Assembly (NCBI GenBank): GCA_031384695.1
Contig: JANNAV010000354.1
Location: 1 to 19,700, forward strand
DNA: 19,700 nt
From: JANNAV01 sp031384695
GTDB lineage: Bacteria > Pseudomonadota > Alphaproteobacteria > Rhodobacterales > Rhodobacteraceae
Direction of reading: 5' to 3'
Shown here: positions 1 to 8,230 of the stretch, in pieces
How the letters are laid out: each line of letters opens with the position of its first letter
Numbering within the stretch: position 1 is the stretch's first letter
Translations under genes and position numbers: made by a program
Notes under the pieces: generated by a model
What the model was told of the DNA's origin: nothing
What the model saw: only the letters and a program-made list of their open reading frames with translations
Databases searched by the model: none

Positions 1-31
1 TGCTTGGCCAAACCGCCTGAAAGGATTCTCC

Positions 32-946
32 ATGCCGCTGGCCATGAACCGCGAAGTTTTCATCACCTGCGCCGTGACAGGATCGGGCGGCACGCAGGAC
101 CGCAGCCCGCATGTGCCGCGCTCGCCTGAACAAATTGCCAAATCGGCGATTGATGCGGCCAAGGCGGGGGCCGCCGTGGTGCATTGCCATGTGCGCGATC
201 CTGAAACTGGCAAACCCAGCCGCGATGGCCGCCTTTACCGCGAGGTGACCGAGCGTATCCGCGATTCTGGCACCGATGTGGTGTTGAACCTGACGGCGGG
301 CATGGGCGGCGATCTGCTGTTTGACGGCACCGAGAATATGAACCGGATGTCGCAGAAATCCGATATGGCGGGGGCTGCCGAGCGGGTGGCCCATGTGGTG
401 GAGTGCCGCCCCGAGATCTGCACGCTGGACTGCGGCACGATGAATTTCAACGAGGCCGATTATGTGATGGTCAACACGCCGGGCCTGCTGCGCGATATGG
501 GCGCCCGGATGCGCGACAGTGGCACAAGGATCGAGATCGAGGCGTTCGATACCGGCCATCTTTGGCTGGCGAAAGAGCTGGTCCGGGAGGGCGTGATCCC
601 GGCGCCGACGCTGGTGCAGCTGTGCATGGGGGTGCCCTGGGGCGCGCCGGATGATCTGAACACCTTCATGGCGATGGTGAACAACGTGCCCGCTGATTGG
701 TACTGGAGCGCCTTTGCCATTGGCCGCAACCAGATGGCCTATGTGGCGGCCTCGGTGCTTGCGGGTGGCAATGTGCGGGTGGGGCTGGAGGATAACCTGT
801 GGCTGGATAAGGGCGTTCTGGCCACCAACGCGCAGCTGGTGGAGCGGGCGGTTTCCATTATCTCGAATATGGGCGCGCGGGTGATTACGCCTGCGGAAGT
901 GCGGGCAAAGTTGAAGCTGGAAAAGCGGGCGCCGGTGGGGAGATGA
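32..946 (+). CDS. cdhC: Beta-keto acid cleavage enzyme (BKACE, DUF849), probably 3-dehydrocarnitine cleavage
   Basis: The 304-aa product is a full-length BKACE (DUF849/Kce) family TIM-barrel enzyme. Family members condense a beta-keto acid with acetyl-CoA and release acetoacetate plus a new CoA ester. Visible family features are the N-terminal NREVFITCAVTGSG strand, the metal-binding HCHVRDP motif (H51, H53) and GLEDN near residues 251-255, whose E253 matches the third metal ligand. The next gene encodes carnitine dehydrogenase, so the likely substrate is 3-dehydrocarnitine, giving betainyl-CoA and acetoacetate as described for Pseudomonas CdhC. This substrate is inferred from context. The start at 32 has AAGGA six bases upstream; an internal ATG at 44 (MNREVF) is an alternative. 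The stop overlaps the next start as ATGA, indicating translational coupling. Confidence 0.88.
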   Translation: MPLAMNREVFITCAVTGSGGTQDRSPHVPRSPEQIAKSAIDAAKAGAAVVHCHVRDPETGKPSRDGRLYREVTERIRDSGTDVVLNLTAGMGGDLLFDGTENMNRMSQKSDMAGAAERVAHVVECRPEICTLDCGTMNFNEADYVMVNTPGLLRDMGARMRDSGTRIEIEAFDTGHLWLAKELVREGVIPAPTLVQLCMGVPWGAPDDLNTFMAMVNNVPADWYWSAFAIGRNQMAYVAASVLAGGNVRVGLEDNLWLDKGVLATNAQLVERAVSIISNMGARVITPAEVRAKLKLEKRAPVGR

Positions 947-2412
947 GCATGACACGCAAGGCAGCAATCATCGGTGGCGGCGTTATTGGCGGCGGTTGGG
1001 CGGCGCGGTTCCTGCTGAACGGTTGGAACGTTTCGGTGTTTGATCCAGATCCGCAGGCCGAGCGCAAGATCGGTGAGGTGCTGGCCAATGCGCGGGCGGC
1101 TTTGCCGGCACTTAGTGATGTTCCGATGTGTGACGAGGGCAGGCTTACCTTCGCGCAGACTATCACCGAAGCCGTGGAAGGTGCGCATTACATTCAGGAA
1201 TCCGTCTCGGAGCGGCTGGATCTGAAGCATCGGGTGTTTGCACAGATTCAACAATCGGCCGAACTGGGCACGCCGATAGGATCATCGACCAGCGGCTTCA
1301 AGCCGAGCGAATTGCAGGCGGGGGCCGCGAACCCGTCGGTGATTTTTGTGGCCCATCCGTTCAACCCGGTCTATCTTTTACCCCTCGCCGAAGTGGTGCC
1401 TTCGGCAAAATCCGACAGCGCGGTGATCGAGGTCGCCAAGGAAATCCTGCGCGAAATTGGCATGTTCCCCCTGCATGTCCGCAAGGAAATCGACGCCCAT
1501 ATCGCCGACCGTTTTCTTGAGGCGGTCTGGCGCGAGGCGCTTTGGTTGGTCAAGGACGGTGTGGCCACCACCGAGGAAATCGACGAGGCGATCCGCATGG
1601 GCTTTGGCCTGCGCTGGGGTCAGATGGGTCTGTTCGAGACTTACCGCGTGGCGGGCGGCGAGGCGGGAATGAAGCATTTCATGGCGCAGTTCGGGCCATA
1701 CCTGACGGCGCCCTGGACCAGGCTGACCGACGTGCCCGAGTTCAACGACGCGCTGGTCGATCTGATCGCTGGCCAATCGGATGCGCAGTCGGGTCACCAT
1801 ACCATCCGCGAGTTGGAGCGTATCCGTGACAGCAACCTGATCGGCTTTCTGCGCGCTTTGAAGGAACGCAACTGGGGGGCTGGCCGCGTGCTGCTGGAAC
1901 ATGACGCGCGCCGCCGCGATGCGATGATGGCACCGGATGCCACCGGCCTTGGTGCGCCTTTGGTGATGGCGCAGATGCAGGTGCTGCCCGGCTGGATCGA
2001 CTACAACGGCCATATGACCGAAAGCCGTTATCTGTTTGCGGCCTCGGAAACCTGCGATGCCTTCTTGCGACTGATCGGCGCGGATATGGACTATGTGAAG
2101 GGTGGCCACAGCTATTACACGGCTGAGACCCATATCATGCATCTGGGCGAGGCCAAGCTGGGCGACAAGCTGACCGGCACCTTGCAGGTGCTGTCGGCTG
2201 ACGAGAAGCGTATCCATCAGTTTGTCACCCTGCTGCGAGGTGACACGGTGGTGGCGACGGTTGAACAGATGATCCTGCATGTCGATATGAAAACCAGCAA
2301 GGTCAGCCCGGCCGCACCGGCTGTTCTGGCCCGGGTGATGCCGATTGCTGCGGCACATGCGGCCCTGCCGCGCCCGGCCTCGGTCGGCCGCTTTACCGGC
2401 CAACGCAAGTGA
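943..2412 (+). CDS. cdhA: L-carnitine dehydrogenase fused to a C-terminal acyl-CoA thioesterase
   Basis: The 489-aa protein has two parts. Residues 1-320 are a 3-hydroxyacyl-CoA-dehydrogenase-type NAD enzyme, with the Rossmann glycine loop GGGVIGGGW at 11-19 and the HPFNP catalytic-histidine motif (H138). Residues about 338-460 are a hot-dog (4HBT) thioesterase with WIDYNGHM at 351-358, where D353 sits at the usual catalytic position. The dehydrogenase half oxidises L-carnitine to 3-dehydrocarnitine. The thioesterase half plausibly hydrolyses the betainyl-CoA made by the upstream BKACE to glycine betaine. Such fusions are known in rhizobia and relatives; stand-alone CDHs are about 320 aa. The ATG at 943 overlaps the previous stop (ATGA), with a G-rich Shine-Dalgarno just before it; ATG 949 is also possible. 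Family assignment is firm; the exact thioester substrate is inferred. Confidence 0.9.
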   Translation: MSMTRKAAIIGGGVIGGGWAARFLLNGWNVSVFDPDPQAERKIGEVLANARAALPALSDVPMCDEGRLTFAQTITEAVEGAHYIQESVSERLDLKHRVFAQIQQSAELGTPIGSSTSGFKPSELQAGAANPSVIFVAHPFNPVYLLPLAEVVPSAKSDSAVIEVAKEILREIGMFPLHVRKEIDAHIADRFLEAVWREALWLVKDGVATTEEIDEAIRMGFGLRWGQMGLFETYRVAGGEAGMKHFMAQFGPYLTAPWTRLTDVPEFNDALVDLIAGQSDAQSGHHTIRELERIRDSNLIGFLRALKERNWGAGRVLLEHDARRRDAMMAPDATGLGAPLVMAQMQVLPGWIDYNGHMTESRYLFAASETCDAFLRLIGADMDYVKGGHSYYTAETHIMHLGEAKLGDKLTGTLQVLSADEKRIHQFVTLLRGDTVVATVEQMILHVDMKTSKVSPAAPAVLARVMPIAAAHAALPRPASVGRFTGQRK

Positions 2413-2454
2413 CGCCCGCGCTTTAACCCCCAACCCCGACGCTTGAGGCAACCC

Positions 2455-3618
2455 ATGCATTTTGGCCTGACCGAAGAACAGCAGATGATCGTCGACACCA
2501 CGCGCGCCTTCGTGGAAAACGAGCTTTACCCGCATGAGGCGGAGGTGGAGCGGACCGGGTATCTGCGGATGGATCTGGTGAAGGAAATTCAGCGAAAGGC
2601 GATTGAAACCGGACTTTACGCCGCCAATATGCCAGCAGAAGTTGGCGGCGCGGGGCTCGATACGCTGACCTGGCTGCTTTATGAAAAAGAGCTGGGCCGC
2701 GCCAATTATGCGCTGCATTGGACCTGCGTGGCCCGGCCTTCGAACATCTTGCTTGCGGGCAACGAGGCGCAGCGGCAGAAATATCTATACCCTTGTATTC
2801 GCGGCGAGAAATGGGATTGCCTGGCGTTGACCGAACCCGGCGCCGGCTCGGATCTGCGCGGCATGAAGGCCACGGCGCGCCAAGACGGCGATGATTGGGT
2901 GCTGAACGGCACCAAGCATTTCATCAGCCACGCCGATATCGCCGATTTCACCATCGTGTTCATGGCCTCGGGCGAGGAAGAAACCCCGCGCGGCAAGAAG
3001 AAGCTGATCACGGCGTTTTTCGTCGACAAAGGCACGCCGGGCTTTACCGTCCGCGATGGCTATCGCAACGTCAGCCACCGCGGTTACACCAACGCAATCC
3101 TTGATTTCAACGATTGCCGGGTGCACGAATCGCAGATCCTCGGCGAGGTGCACAAGGGGTTCGAGGTGGCCAACACCTGGCTGGGGGCGACGCGGCTGCA
3201 GGTCGCCTCCACCTGTTTGGGCCGGGCGGAGCGGGCGCTGGATTTGTCGATCCGCTATGCAGCCGACCGCATGCAATTCGGCCAGCAGATTGGCAAGTTT
3301 CAGGGGATTTCGTTCAAACTGGCCGATATGGCGCTGGAATTGAAGGCCGCCGAATTGCTGACGCGCGAGGCCGGTTGGAAGTGCGATCAGGGCACCGTCA
3401 CCGAGGGCGATATGGCCATGGCCAAGCTGAAGGCCAGCGAAGTGCTGGCGATGATCGCGGATGAGGCCATCCAGATCCATGGCGGCATGGGCCTGATGGA
3501 GGATTTGCCGCTGGAGCGGATCTGGCGCGATGCCCGGGTGGAGCGTATCTGGGAAGGCACCTCCGAGATTCAGCGCCATATCATCAGCCGCGAATTGCTG
3601 CGCCCGCATGGGGCGTAA
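2455..3618 (+). CDS. Acyl-CoA dehydrogenase, probable gamma-butyrobetainyl-CoA/crotonobetainyl-CoA oxidoreductase
   Basis: This is a 387-aa flavin acyl-CoA dehydrogenase of normal family length. It has the N-terminal helical domain, the LTEPGAGSD FAD/substrate-binding signature and the C-terminal IHGGMG and WEGTSEIQR motifs, in which E367 aligns with the SCAD/MCAD-type catalytic glutamate. Between a carnitine dehydrogenase and a CaiD homologue, the sensible reaction is interconversion of gamma-butyrobetainyl-CoA and crotonobetainyl-CoA (the CaiA chemistry), run here in the oxidative direction for catabolism. That is inference: the ACAD family is broad and sequence alone does not fix the substrate. 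The ATG at 2455 is chosen because GAGG lies six bases upstream and MHFGLTEEQQ is a typical ACAD start; a TTG four codons earlier is less likely. It follows the previous gene by 42 bases. Confidence 0.85.
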   Translation: MHFGLTEEQQMIVDTTRAFVENELYPHEAEVERTGYLRMDLVKEIQRKAIETGLYAANMPAEVGGAGLDTLTWLLYEKELGRANYALHWTCVARPSNILLAGNEAQRQKYLYPCIRGEKWDCLALTEPGAGSDLRGMKATARQDGDDWVLNGTKHFISHADIADFTIVFMASGEEETPRGKKKLITAFFVDKGTPGFTVRDGYRNVSHRGYTNAILDFNDCRVHESQILGEVHKGFEVANTWLGATRLQVASTCLGRAERALDLSIRYAADRMQFGQQIGKFQGISFKLADMALELKAAELLTREAGWKCDQGTVTEGDMAMAKLKASEVLAMIADEAIQIHGGMGLMEDLPLERIWRDARVERIWEGTSEIQRHIISRELLRPHGA

Positions 3619-3652
3619 ACCGGTCCTCCCGCTTCTTCTCTGCCCAAATATC

Positions 3653-3676
3653 CCGGGGTTTGGGGCAGCGCCCCGG
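3653..3676. repeat. GC-rich hairpin repeat between acyl-CoA dehydrogenase and synthetase genes
   Basis: CCGGGG at 3653-3658 and CCCCGG at 3671-3676 are inverted, with an alternative inner stem GGGGC/GCCCC (3662-3666 and 3670-3674). The preceding TCTGCCCAAATATCCCGGGG is of a type I recognise as a frequent intergenic element in Rhodobacterales genomes. It may slow or partly end transcription, or stabilise the mRNA. It is not followed by a T-tract. Confidence 0.5.
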
Positions 3677-3702
3677 CTGGTTCCGCCAATAAAGGCTTTG
3701 AA

Positions 3703-5700
3703 ATGAAAGACCTGACCCGCCTTTTGCGCCCCCGCTCCATTGCTGTTCTTGGCGCGGGCTGGGCCGAGAATGTGATCGAGCAATGCCAGAAAATGGGCTT
3801 TGCAGGGCCGGTCTGGCCGGTGCACCCCAAACGGGCCGAGATCGGCGGTCTGCGCGCCTATGCGTCGCTGGCGGACCTGCCGCATGCACCGGACGCGACG
3901 TTTATCGGTGTGAACCGGCATGCCACAGTCGAGGTAGTGGCCGAACTGGCGGCGATGGGTGCCGGGGGGGCGATCTGCTTTGCCAGCGGCTGGACCGAGG
4001 CGGGCGAGCCGGAACTGCAAGCGCGGCTGGTGGCGGCTGCGGGGGCGATGCCGATCCTTGGCCCGAACTGCTATGGGGTGATCAATTATCTTGATGGCGC
4101 GCTGTTGTGGCCGGATCAGCATGGCGGGCGGCGGGTGGAGCGGGGGGTGGCGCTGCTATCGCAATCCTCGAACATCGTGATCAACCTGACGATGCAAACC
4201 CGTGCATTACCAGTGGCTTACGTGGCATGCCTCGGCAATGCCGCAGTGGTGGGGCTGGCCGATCTGGCGGGCGCGTTGCTGGCCGACCCGCGGGTGACGG
4301 CGCTGGGGATGTACATCGAAGGCATTGCCGATGCCCCGGCTTTTGCGGCATTCGCCGAGGCGGCGCGGGCGGCGGGCAAGGGGATTGTCTGCATCAAATC
4401 GGGCAAAACCGAGTTGTCGCGCACCGCTGCCGCCTCGCATACCGCGTCTTTGGCGGGGGGCGGAGCGGCGTCTGCGGCGTTTTTGCGGCAGGCCGGGGTG
4501 GCCGAGGTGAACACCTTGCAGGAACTGATCGAGACGCTGAAAATCTTTCATATGCATGGGCCGCAGATTGGCAGGCGCATCTGTTCGCTGTCTTGCTCGG
4601 GTGGCGAGGCGGGGCTGATTGCCGATCTTGCCCAACCTTATGGCATCGACTTTCCAGCGCCTTCGGAGGCGCAGCGCGCGCGGTTGGGCGAGATTCTGGG
4701 GCCGATTGTCACCATTGCCAACCCGTTGGATTACCATACTTTTATCTGGGGTGATGGGCCGCGCACCACCGATGTTTTCACCACCATGCTGGCGGGCTAT
4801 GACGCGGGGGTGTTCATCATCGACCCGCCGCGCCCAGACCGCTGCGACCCTTCGGGCTATGGCCCGGCGTTGGATGCAATTGCATCTGCTGCCCAGACCA
4901 CGGGCAAACCGGCCTTTCCGGTAGCCTCGATCCCCGAGAATCTGACCGAGGCGATCGGGCTTTCGATGATGGCCAAGGGCATGGTGCCGCTGATGGGGCT
5001 AGACTCTGCGCTGGGGGCGATCCGGGCGGCGCAAACCCCGGCGGGGGTTGCGGGGTGGCGACCGGTGGCGGCGCTAACGGATCGGGCAACGGACCTGCTG
5101 TCAGAGGCCGACGCCAAGGCGTTGCTGGCACGGGCGGGGGTGCCGGTGCCAAAGGGGGTGCAGGCTGCGACGTTGGCGGCGCTAGCGCCGATGGCGGCAA
5201 GCCTGCAACCACCGCTTGCCTTGAAAGGCCTTGGTTTCGCACATAAAACTGAGGCAAGGGCGGTACGGCTGGGGCTGCAATCTGTGGTGGGTCAGGCCGA
5301 AATGCCGGGGGCTGCGGGCTATCTGGCGGAAGAAATGGTAACGGGGGCGGTGGCGGAAATCCTGCTGGGGCTGCGGCGCGATCCGGTTTACGGCGTGTCG
5401 CTGACGCTGGGGTTGGGCGGGGTTACGGCCGAGGTTCTGGCCGATACGGTGACGCTGATCCTGCCCGTCAGCGAAGCGGAGGTGCTGTTGGCGATGCGGC
5501 GGTTCCGGCTTTGGCCACTGCTGGATGGCTATCGCGGCCGGGCGCGGGCGGATGTGGCGGCGGTGGCGGCGATTGCGGTGCGGCTGGGCCGCCTGATGTT
5601 GGATGATGAGAGTTTGGAAGAAATTGAGATAAATCCGATACTTGCGCGCGAATTGGGGGCGGTTGCCGTGGATGCGCTGATCAGAAAGGCAGAAAGATGA
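3703..5700 (+). CDS. NDP-forming acyl-CoA synthetase (ADP-type acetate--CoA ligase family), probable betaine-CoA ligase
   Basis: The 665-aa protein is the fused alpha-beta form of the NDP-forming acyl-CoA synthetases. Visible domains are an N-terminal CoA-binding domain (from RPRSIAVLGAG, residues 10-19), succinyl-CoA-ligase-like domains carrying SHTASLAGG with the candidate phosphohistidine H246, and a C-terminal ATP-grasp domain from about residue 470, ending with LEEIEINPI near 647-655. The family makes acyl-CoA, ADP and phosphate from acid, CoA and ATP. In this operon it probably supplies the CoA thioester of gamma-butyrobetaine, crotonobetaine or carnitine, a role filled in enteric bacteria by the unrelated AMP-forming CaiC and the CoA-transferase CaiB. 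The substrate is inferred. The ATG at 3703 has AAGG eight bases upstream. The stop overlaps the next start as ATGA. Confidence 0.82.
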   Translation: MKDLTRLLRPRSIAVLGAGWAENVIEQCQKMGFAGPVWPVHPKRAEIGGLRAYASLADLPHAPDATFIGVNRHATVEVVAELAAMGAGGAICFASGWTEAGEPELQARLVAAAGAMPILGPNCYGVINYLDGALLWPDQHGGRRVERGVALLSQSSNIVINLTMQTRALPVAYVACLGNAAVVGLADLAGALLADPRVTALGMYIEGIADAPAFAAFAEAARAAGKGIVCIKSGKTELSRTAAASHTASLAGGGAASAAFLRQAGVAEVNTLQELIETLKIFHMHGPQIGRRICSLSCSGGEAGLIADLAQPYGIDFPAPSEAQRARLGEILGPIVTIANPLDYHTFIWGDGPRTTDVFTTMLAGYDAGVFIIDPPRPDRCDPSGYGPALDAIASAAQTTGKPAFPVASIPENLTEAIGLSMMAKGMVPLMGLDSALGAIRAAQTPAGVAGWRPVAALTDRATDLLSEADAKALLARAGVPVPKGVQAATLAALAPMAASLQPPLALKGLGFAHKTEARAVRLGLQSVVGQAEMPGAAGYLAEEMVTGAVAEILLGLRRDPVYGVSLTLGLGGVTAEVLADTVTLILPVSEAEVLLAMRRFRLWPLLDGYRGRARADVAAVAAIAVRLGRLMLDDESLEEIEINPILARELGAVAVDALIRKAER

Positions 5701-6494
5701 TGGAAATGTTAACCAGCGGACCGGTCCGCACCCGGCGCGAGGGCGCCATTCTGGAACTGACGCTGGACCGGCCCAAGGCCAATGCGATTGATCTGGTGAC
5801 CAGCCGGATCATGGGGCTGGCGTTCCGGGCGTTCCGCGATGACGACAGCCTGCGGGTGTGCATTCTGCGGGCGGAGGGCGAGAAATTTTTCTGCCCAGGC
5901 TGGGACTTGAAGGCGGCGGCGGGTGGCGACGCGGTGGACGGCGACTACGGTGTCGGCGGCTTTGGCGGCTTGCAGGAACTGCCGAACCTGAACAAGCCGG
6001 TGATCGCGGCGGTGAACGGTATCTGCTGTGGCGGCGGCTTGGAACTGGCCCTTTCTGCGGATCTGATTCTGTGTTCGGACACTGCGACTTTTGCTTTGCC
6101 CGAGATCCGTTCGGGTACGGTGGCGGATGCAGCCTCGATCAAACTGCCGAAGCGTATTCCCTATCATGTGGCGATGGATCTTTTGTTAACGGGGCGTTGG
6201 TTTGCCGCGGAGGAGGCGCGGCAATGGGGGATCGTGAAGGAAATCTGTAGCCCCGGGACGCTGTTGGCCAAGGCATGGGATCTGGCGCGGCTGTTGGAAC
6301 AGGGCCCGCCGCTGGTCTATGCGGCGATCAAGGAGGTGGTGCGCGAGGCCGAAAACCTGCGGTTTCAGGATGCGATGAGCCGGATAGGAAAGCGGCAGTT
6401 TCTGACGGTGGAGCGGCTTTATTCCAGCGAGGATCAACTGGAGGGCGCGCGGGCCTTTACCGAAAAGCGCGAACCGGTGTGGAAGGGCAAGTAA
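5697..6494 (+). CDS. caiD: Crotonobetainyl-CoA hydratase (CaiD-like)
   Basis: This is a 265-aa crotonase-fold enoyl-CoA hydratase. It closely resembles E. coli CaiD as I recall it: LTLDRPKANAID near residues 22-32, GEKFF..GWDLKAAA at 61-75, KPVIAAVNG for the oxyanion loop, and an EKREPVWKGK C-terminus. The two crotonase glutamates are present (E116 in GGGLELALSAD, E136 in LPEIRSG) with the usual 20-residue spacing. It should hydrate crotonobetainyl-CoA to L-carnitinyl-CoA. The segment after E136 (TVADAASIKLPKRIP) differs from the glycine-rich loop of ordinary fatty-acid hydratases. Its first ATG overlaps the previous stop, and further ATGs lie at 5700 and 5706. Length and family are certain; substrate confidence comes from CaiD likeness plus context. 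Confidence 0.85.
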   Translation: MMEMLTSGPVRTRREGAILELTLDRPKANAIDLVTSRIMGLAFRAFRDDDSLRVCILRAEGEKFFCPGWDLKAAAGGDAVDGDYGVGGFGGLQELPNLNKPVIAAVNGICCGGGLELALSADLILCSDTATFALPEIRSGTVADAASIKLPKRIPYHVAMDLLLTGRWFAAEEARQWGIVKEICSPGTLLAKAWDLARLLEQGPPLVYAAIKEVVREAENLRFQDAMSRIGKRQFLTVERLYSSEDQLEGARAFTEKREPVWKGK

Positions 6495-6495
6495 A

Positions 6496-6512
6496 GCGAC
6501 ATATCCTGTCGC
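6496..6512. other. Short perfect hairpin after caiD
   Basis: GCGACA (6496-6501), a 5-base loop TATCC, then TGTCGC (6507-6512) begin two bases after the caiD stop. There is no T-tract, so this may be a weak attenuator or an mRNA-stability hairpin between caiD and the GMC gene, not a clear terminator. Confidence 0.4.
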
Positions 6513-6577
6513 GGATTGCGAAGGATTTGTGGCAGCCAGGCGCTAGACATGGGTGGTCCCCTTGTGCGGAGCCTGCT

Positions 6578-8188
6578 GTGGAATTGACCGATTACATCAT
6601 CGTCGGAGCCGGGTCGGCGGGCTGCGTGCTGGCCAACCGCTTGACGGAATCGGGTAAATACCGGGTGACGGTGCTGGAAGCAGGTGGCACCGATGCACGG
6701 TTTTATGTACATTTGCCATTGGGTTACGGCAAGTTGTTCTATGACCCTGCGGTGAACTGGATGTACAAAACCGAACCAGATCCGGGTTTGGACGGCCTGC
6801 GGGATTTCTGGCCGCGTGGCAAGATATTGGGCGGATCGTCGTCGATCAACGCGATGGTTTACATCCGGGGGCACCGGGCGGATTACGAGGAATGGGGGGC
6901 CAATCCAGGCTGGGGTTGGGACGCGTGCCTGTCGGCCTATAAGGCGATGGAGGATACCGAAGCGGGCGGCGATGCGTATCGCGGCAAGGGCGGCCCGTTG
7001 TTTGTGGCGCAAAACCGCAAGGGGCTGCACTGGATCGTTGAGGATTACATCAAGGCCTGCGGGCAGGCGGGGCTGCCCTATAACCGCGATTTCAACGGGG
7101 CCGAGCAGGAGGGGGCGGGCACCTATCAGATGACCATCAAAGGCGCGCGGCGCAACTCGGCGGCGCGGGCGTTTTTGCGCCCGGCGATGAAGCGGGCAAA
7201 CCTTGCGGTGATCACCGGGGCGCAGGTGACGCGGGTGATCTTTGAGGGCGGGCGGGCGGTGGGGGTGGAGTATCGCCGCGACGGGCAGGTGCAGGTTCTG
7301 CGGTGTCGCGCCGAGGTGATCTTGTCGGGCGGGGCGATCAATTCGCCGCAATTGTTGCAGCTTTCGGGCATCGGGCCGGGGGCTTTGTTGCAGGGGCTGG
7401 GGATTGCGGTAGAGCGCGACAATCCGAATGTGGGCGACCATCTGAGCGATCATCAGGGCATCAACTATACCTGGGAAATGAATGTGGCCACCTATAATGA
7501 CCTGCTAAGGCCATGGTGGGGCAAGCTTTTTGCCGGGGCGCAGTATTTTCTGACCGGCGGCGGGCCGCTGGCGAAATCAATCAACCACGGCGGCGGGTTT
7601 TTCCGCACTGATCCCTCGCTGCCGCGCCCGAACATGCAGCTTTACATGCAGGCGTTTTCCACCCTGATCCCGCGCGACGGCGAGCGGCCCTTGCTGACGC
7701 CCGACCCGTTTTCGGGCCTGTCCATAGGGCTTTCGAACTGTCGCCCCACCAGCCGGGGGCATATCCGCATTCATACGCCGGATCCGTTGGCGCATCCGAA
7801 GATCGTGGCCAACGCGTTTTCCACCGGGCATGATGTGGCCGAAATGCTGGCGGCGGTGAAGTATCTGCGCCATATCGCGGCGCAACCGGCCTTTGCGCGG
7901 CTGATCAAGCAGGAGTTGCGGCCGGGGCCGGACTGCGTGAGCGATGCCGAGATGACGCTTGATTTCCGCAGGCGGTCGGGCACAGTTTATCATCCGTCCT
8001 GCACGGCGCGGATGGGGGCGGATGCGGCCACCTCGGTGGTGGATGCGCGCCTGAGGGTGCATGGGATGGCGGGGCTGCGGGTGATTGATGCATCCAGCTT
8101 TCCCAACCTGATTGCGGGCAATACCAATGCGCCGGCGATGATGGTGGGGTGGCGGGGAGCGGAGATGGTGCTGGAAGATGCGAAGTGA
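6578..8188 (+). CDS. GMC-family FAD oxidoreductase, choline-dehydrogenase-like
   Basis: The 536-aa flavoprotein is of glucose-methanol-choline type. It has an N-terminal dinucleotide loop DYIIVGAGSAG (5-15), a GMC signature GKILGGSSSINAMVYIRG, a second signature GGAINSPQLLQLSGIGP, and the C-terminal active-site region VYHPSCTARMG (H472) followed by GNTNAP (514-519). YHPSCTA is also found in choline dehydrogenase BetA, so an alcohol attached to a quaternary amine is a reasonable substrate. No betaine-aldehyde dehydrogenase is next to it, so choline specificity is not shown. The chosen GTG at 6578 has GCGGAG six bases upstream and places the FAD loop at the usual distance from the N-terminus; no in-frame ATG lies nearby. 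It starts 83 bases after caiD and may be the last gene of the carnitine operon. Confidence 0.82.
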   Translation: MELTDYIIVGAGSAGCVLANRLTESGKYRVTVLEAGGTDARFYVHLPLGYGKLFYDPAVNWMYKTEPDPGLDGLRDFWPRGKILGGSSSINAMVYIRGHRADYEEWGANPGWGWDACLSAYKAMEDTEAGGDAYRGKGGPLFVAQNRKGLHWIVEDYIKACGQAGLPYNRDFNGAEQEGAGTYQMTIKGARRNSAARAFLRPAMKRANLAVITGAQVTRVIFEGGRAVGVEYRRDGQVQVLRCRAEVILSGGAINSPQLLQLSGIGPGALLQGLGIAVERDNPNVGDHLSDHQGINYTWEMNVATYNDLLRPWWGKLFAGAQYFLTGGGPLAKSINHGGGFFRTDPSLPRPNMQLYMQAFSTLIPRDGERPLLTPDPFSGLSIGLSNCRPTSRGHIRIHTPDPLAHPKIVANAFSTGHDVAEMLAAVKYLRHIAAQPAFARLIKQELRPGPDCVSDAEMTLDFRRRSGTVYHPSCTARMGADAATSVVDARLRVHGMAGLRVIDASSFPNLIAGNTNAPAMMVGWRGAEMVLEDAK

Positions 8189-8197
8189 TTGAAAACG

Positions 8198-8212
8198 CAG
8201 GTGTAACACTTG
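8198..8212. promoter_or_regulatory. Palindromic site CAGGTGTAACACTTG downstream of the GMC gene
   Basis: The core GTGT-A-ACAC (8201-8209) is a perfect odd-centred palindrome extended by C..G and A..T pairs. A one-base centre cannot form a stable hairpin loop, so a protein-binding site is more plausible than a terminator. It lies about 190 bases before tmm. The binding factor is unknown. Confidence 0.3.
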
Positions 8213-8230
8213 AGTTTTCGGCGCAAACCC

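Noticed and set aside
1..20. Possible tail of an upstream gene ending in TGA at 18-20
   Set aside because: Only five codons are visible; the frame and the operon-like spacing to the gene at 32 are suggestive but cannot be confirmed from this window.
6275..6577. N-terminal extension of the GMC protein back into caiD
   Set aside because: The extension overlaps caiD in another phase, lacks similarity to GMC enzymes, and the GTG at 6578 has a suitable ribosome-binding site.
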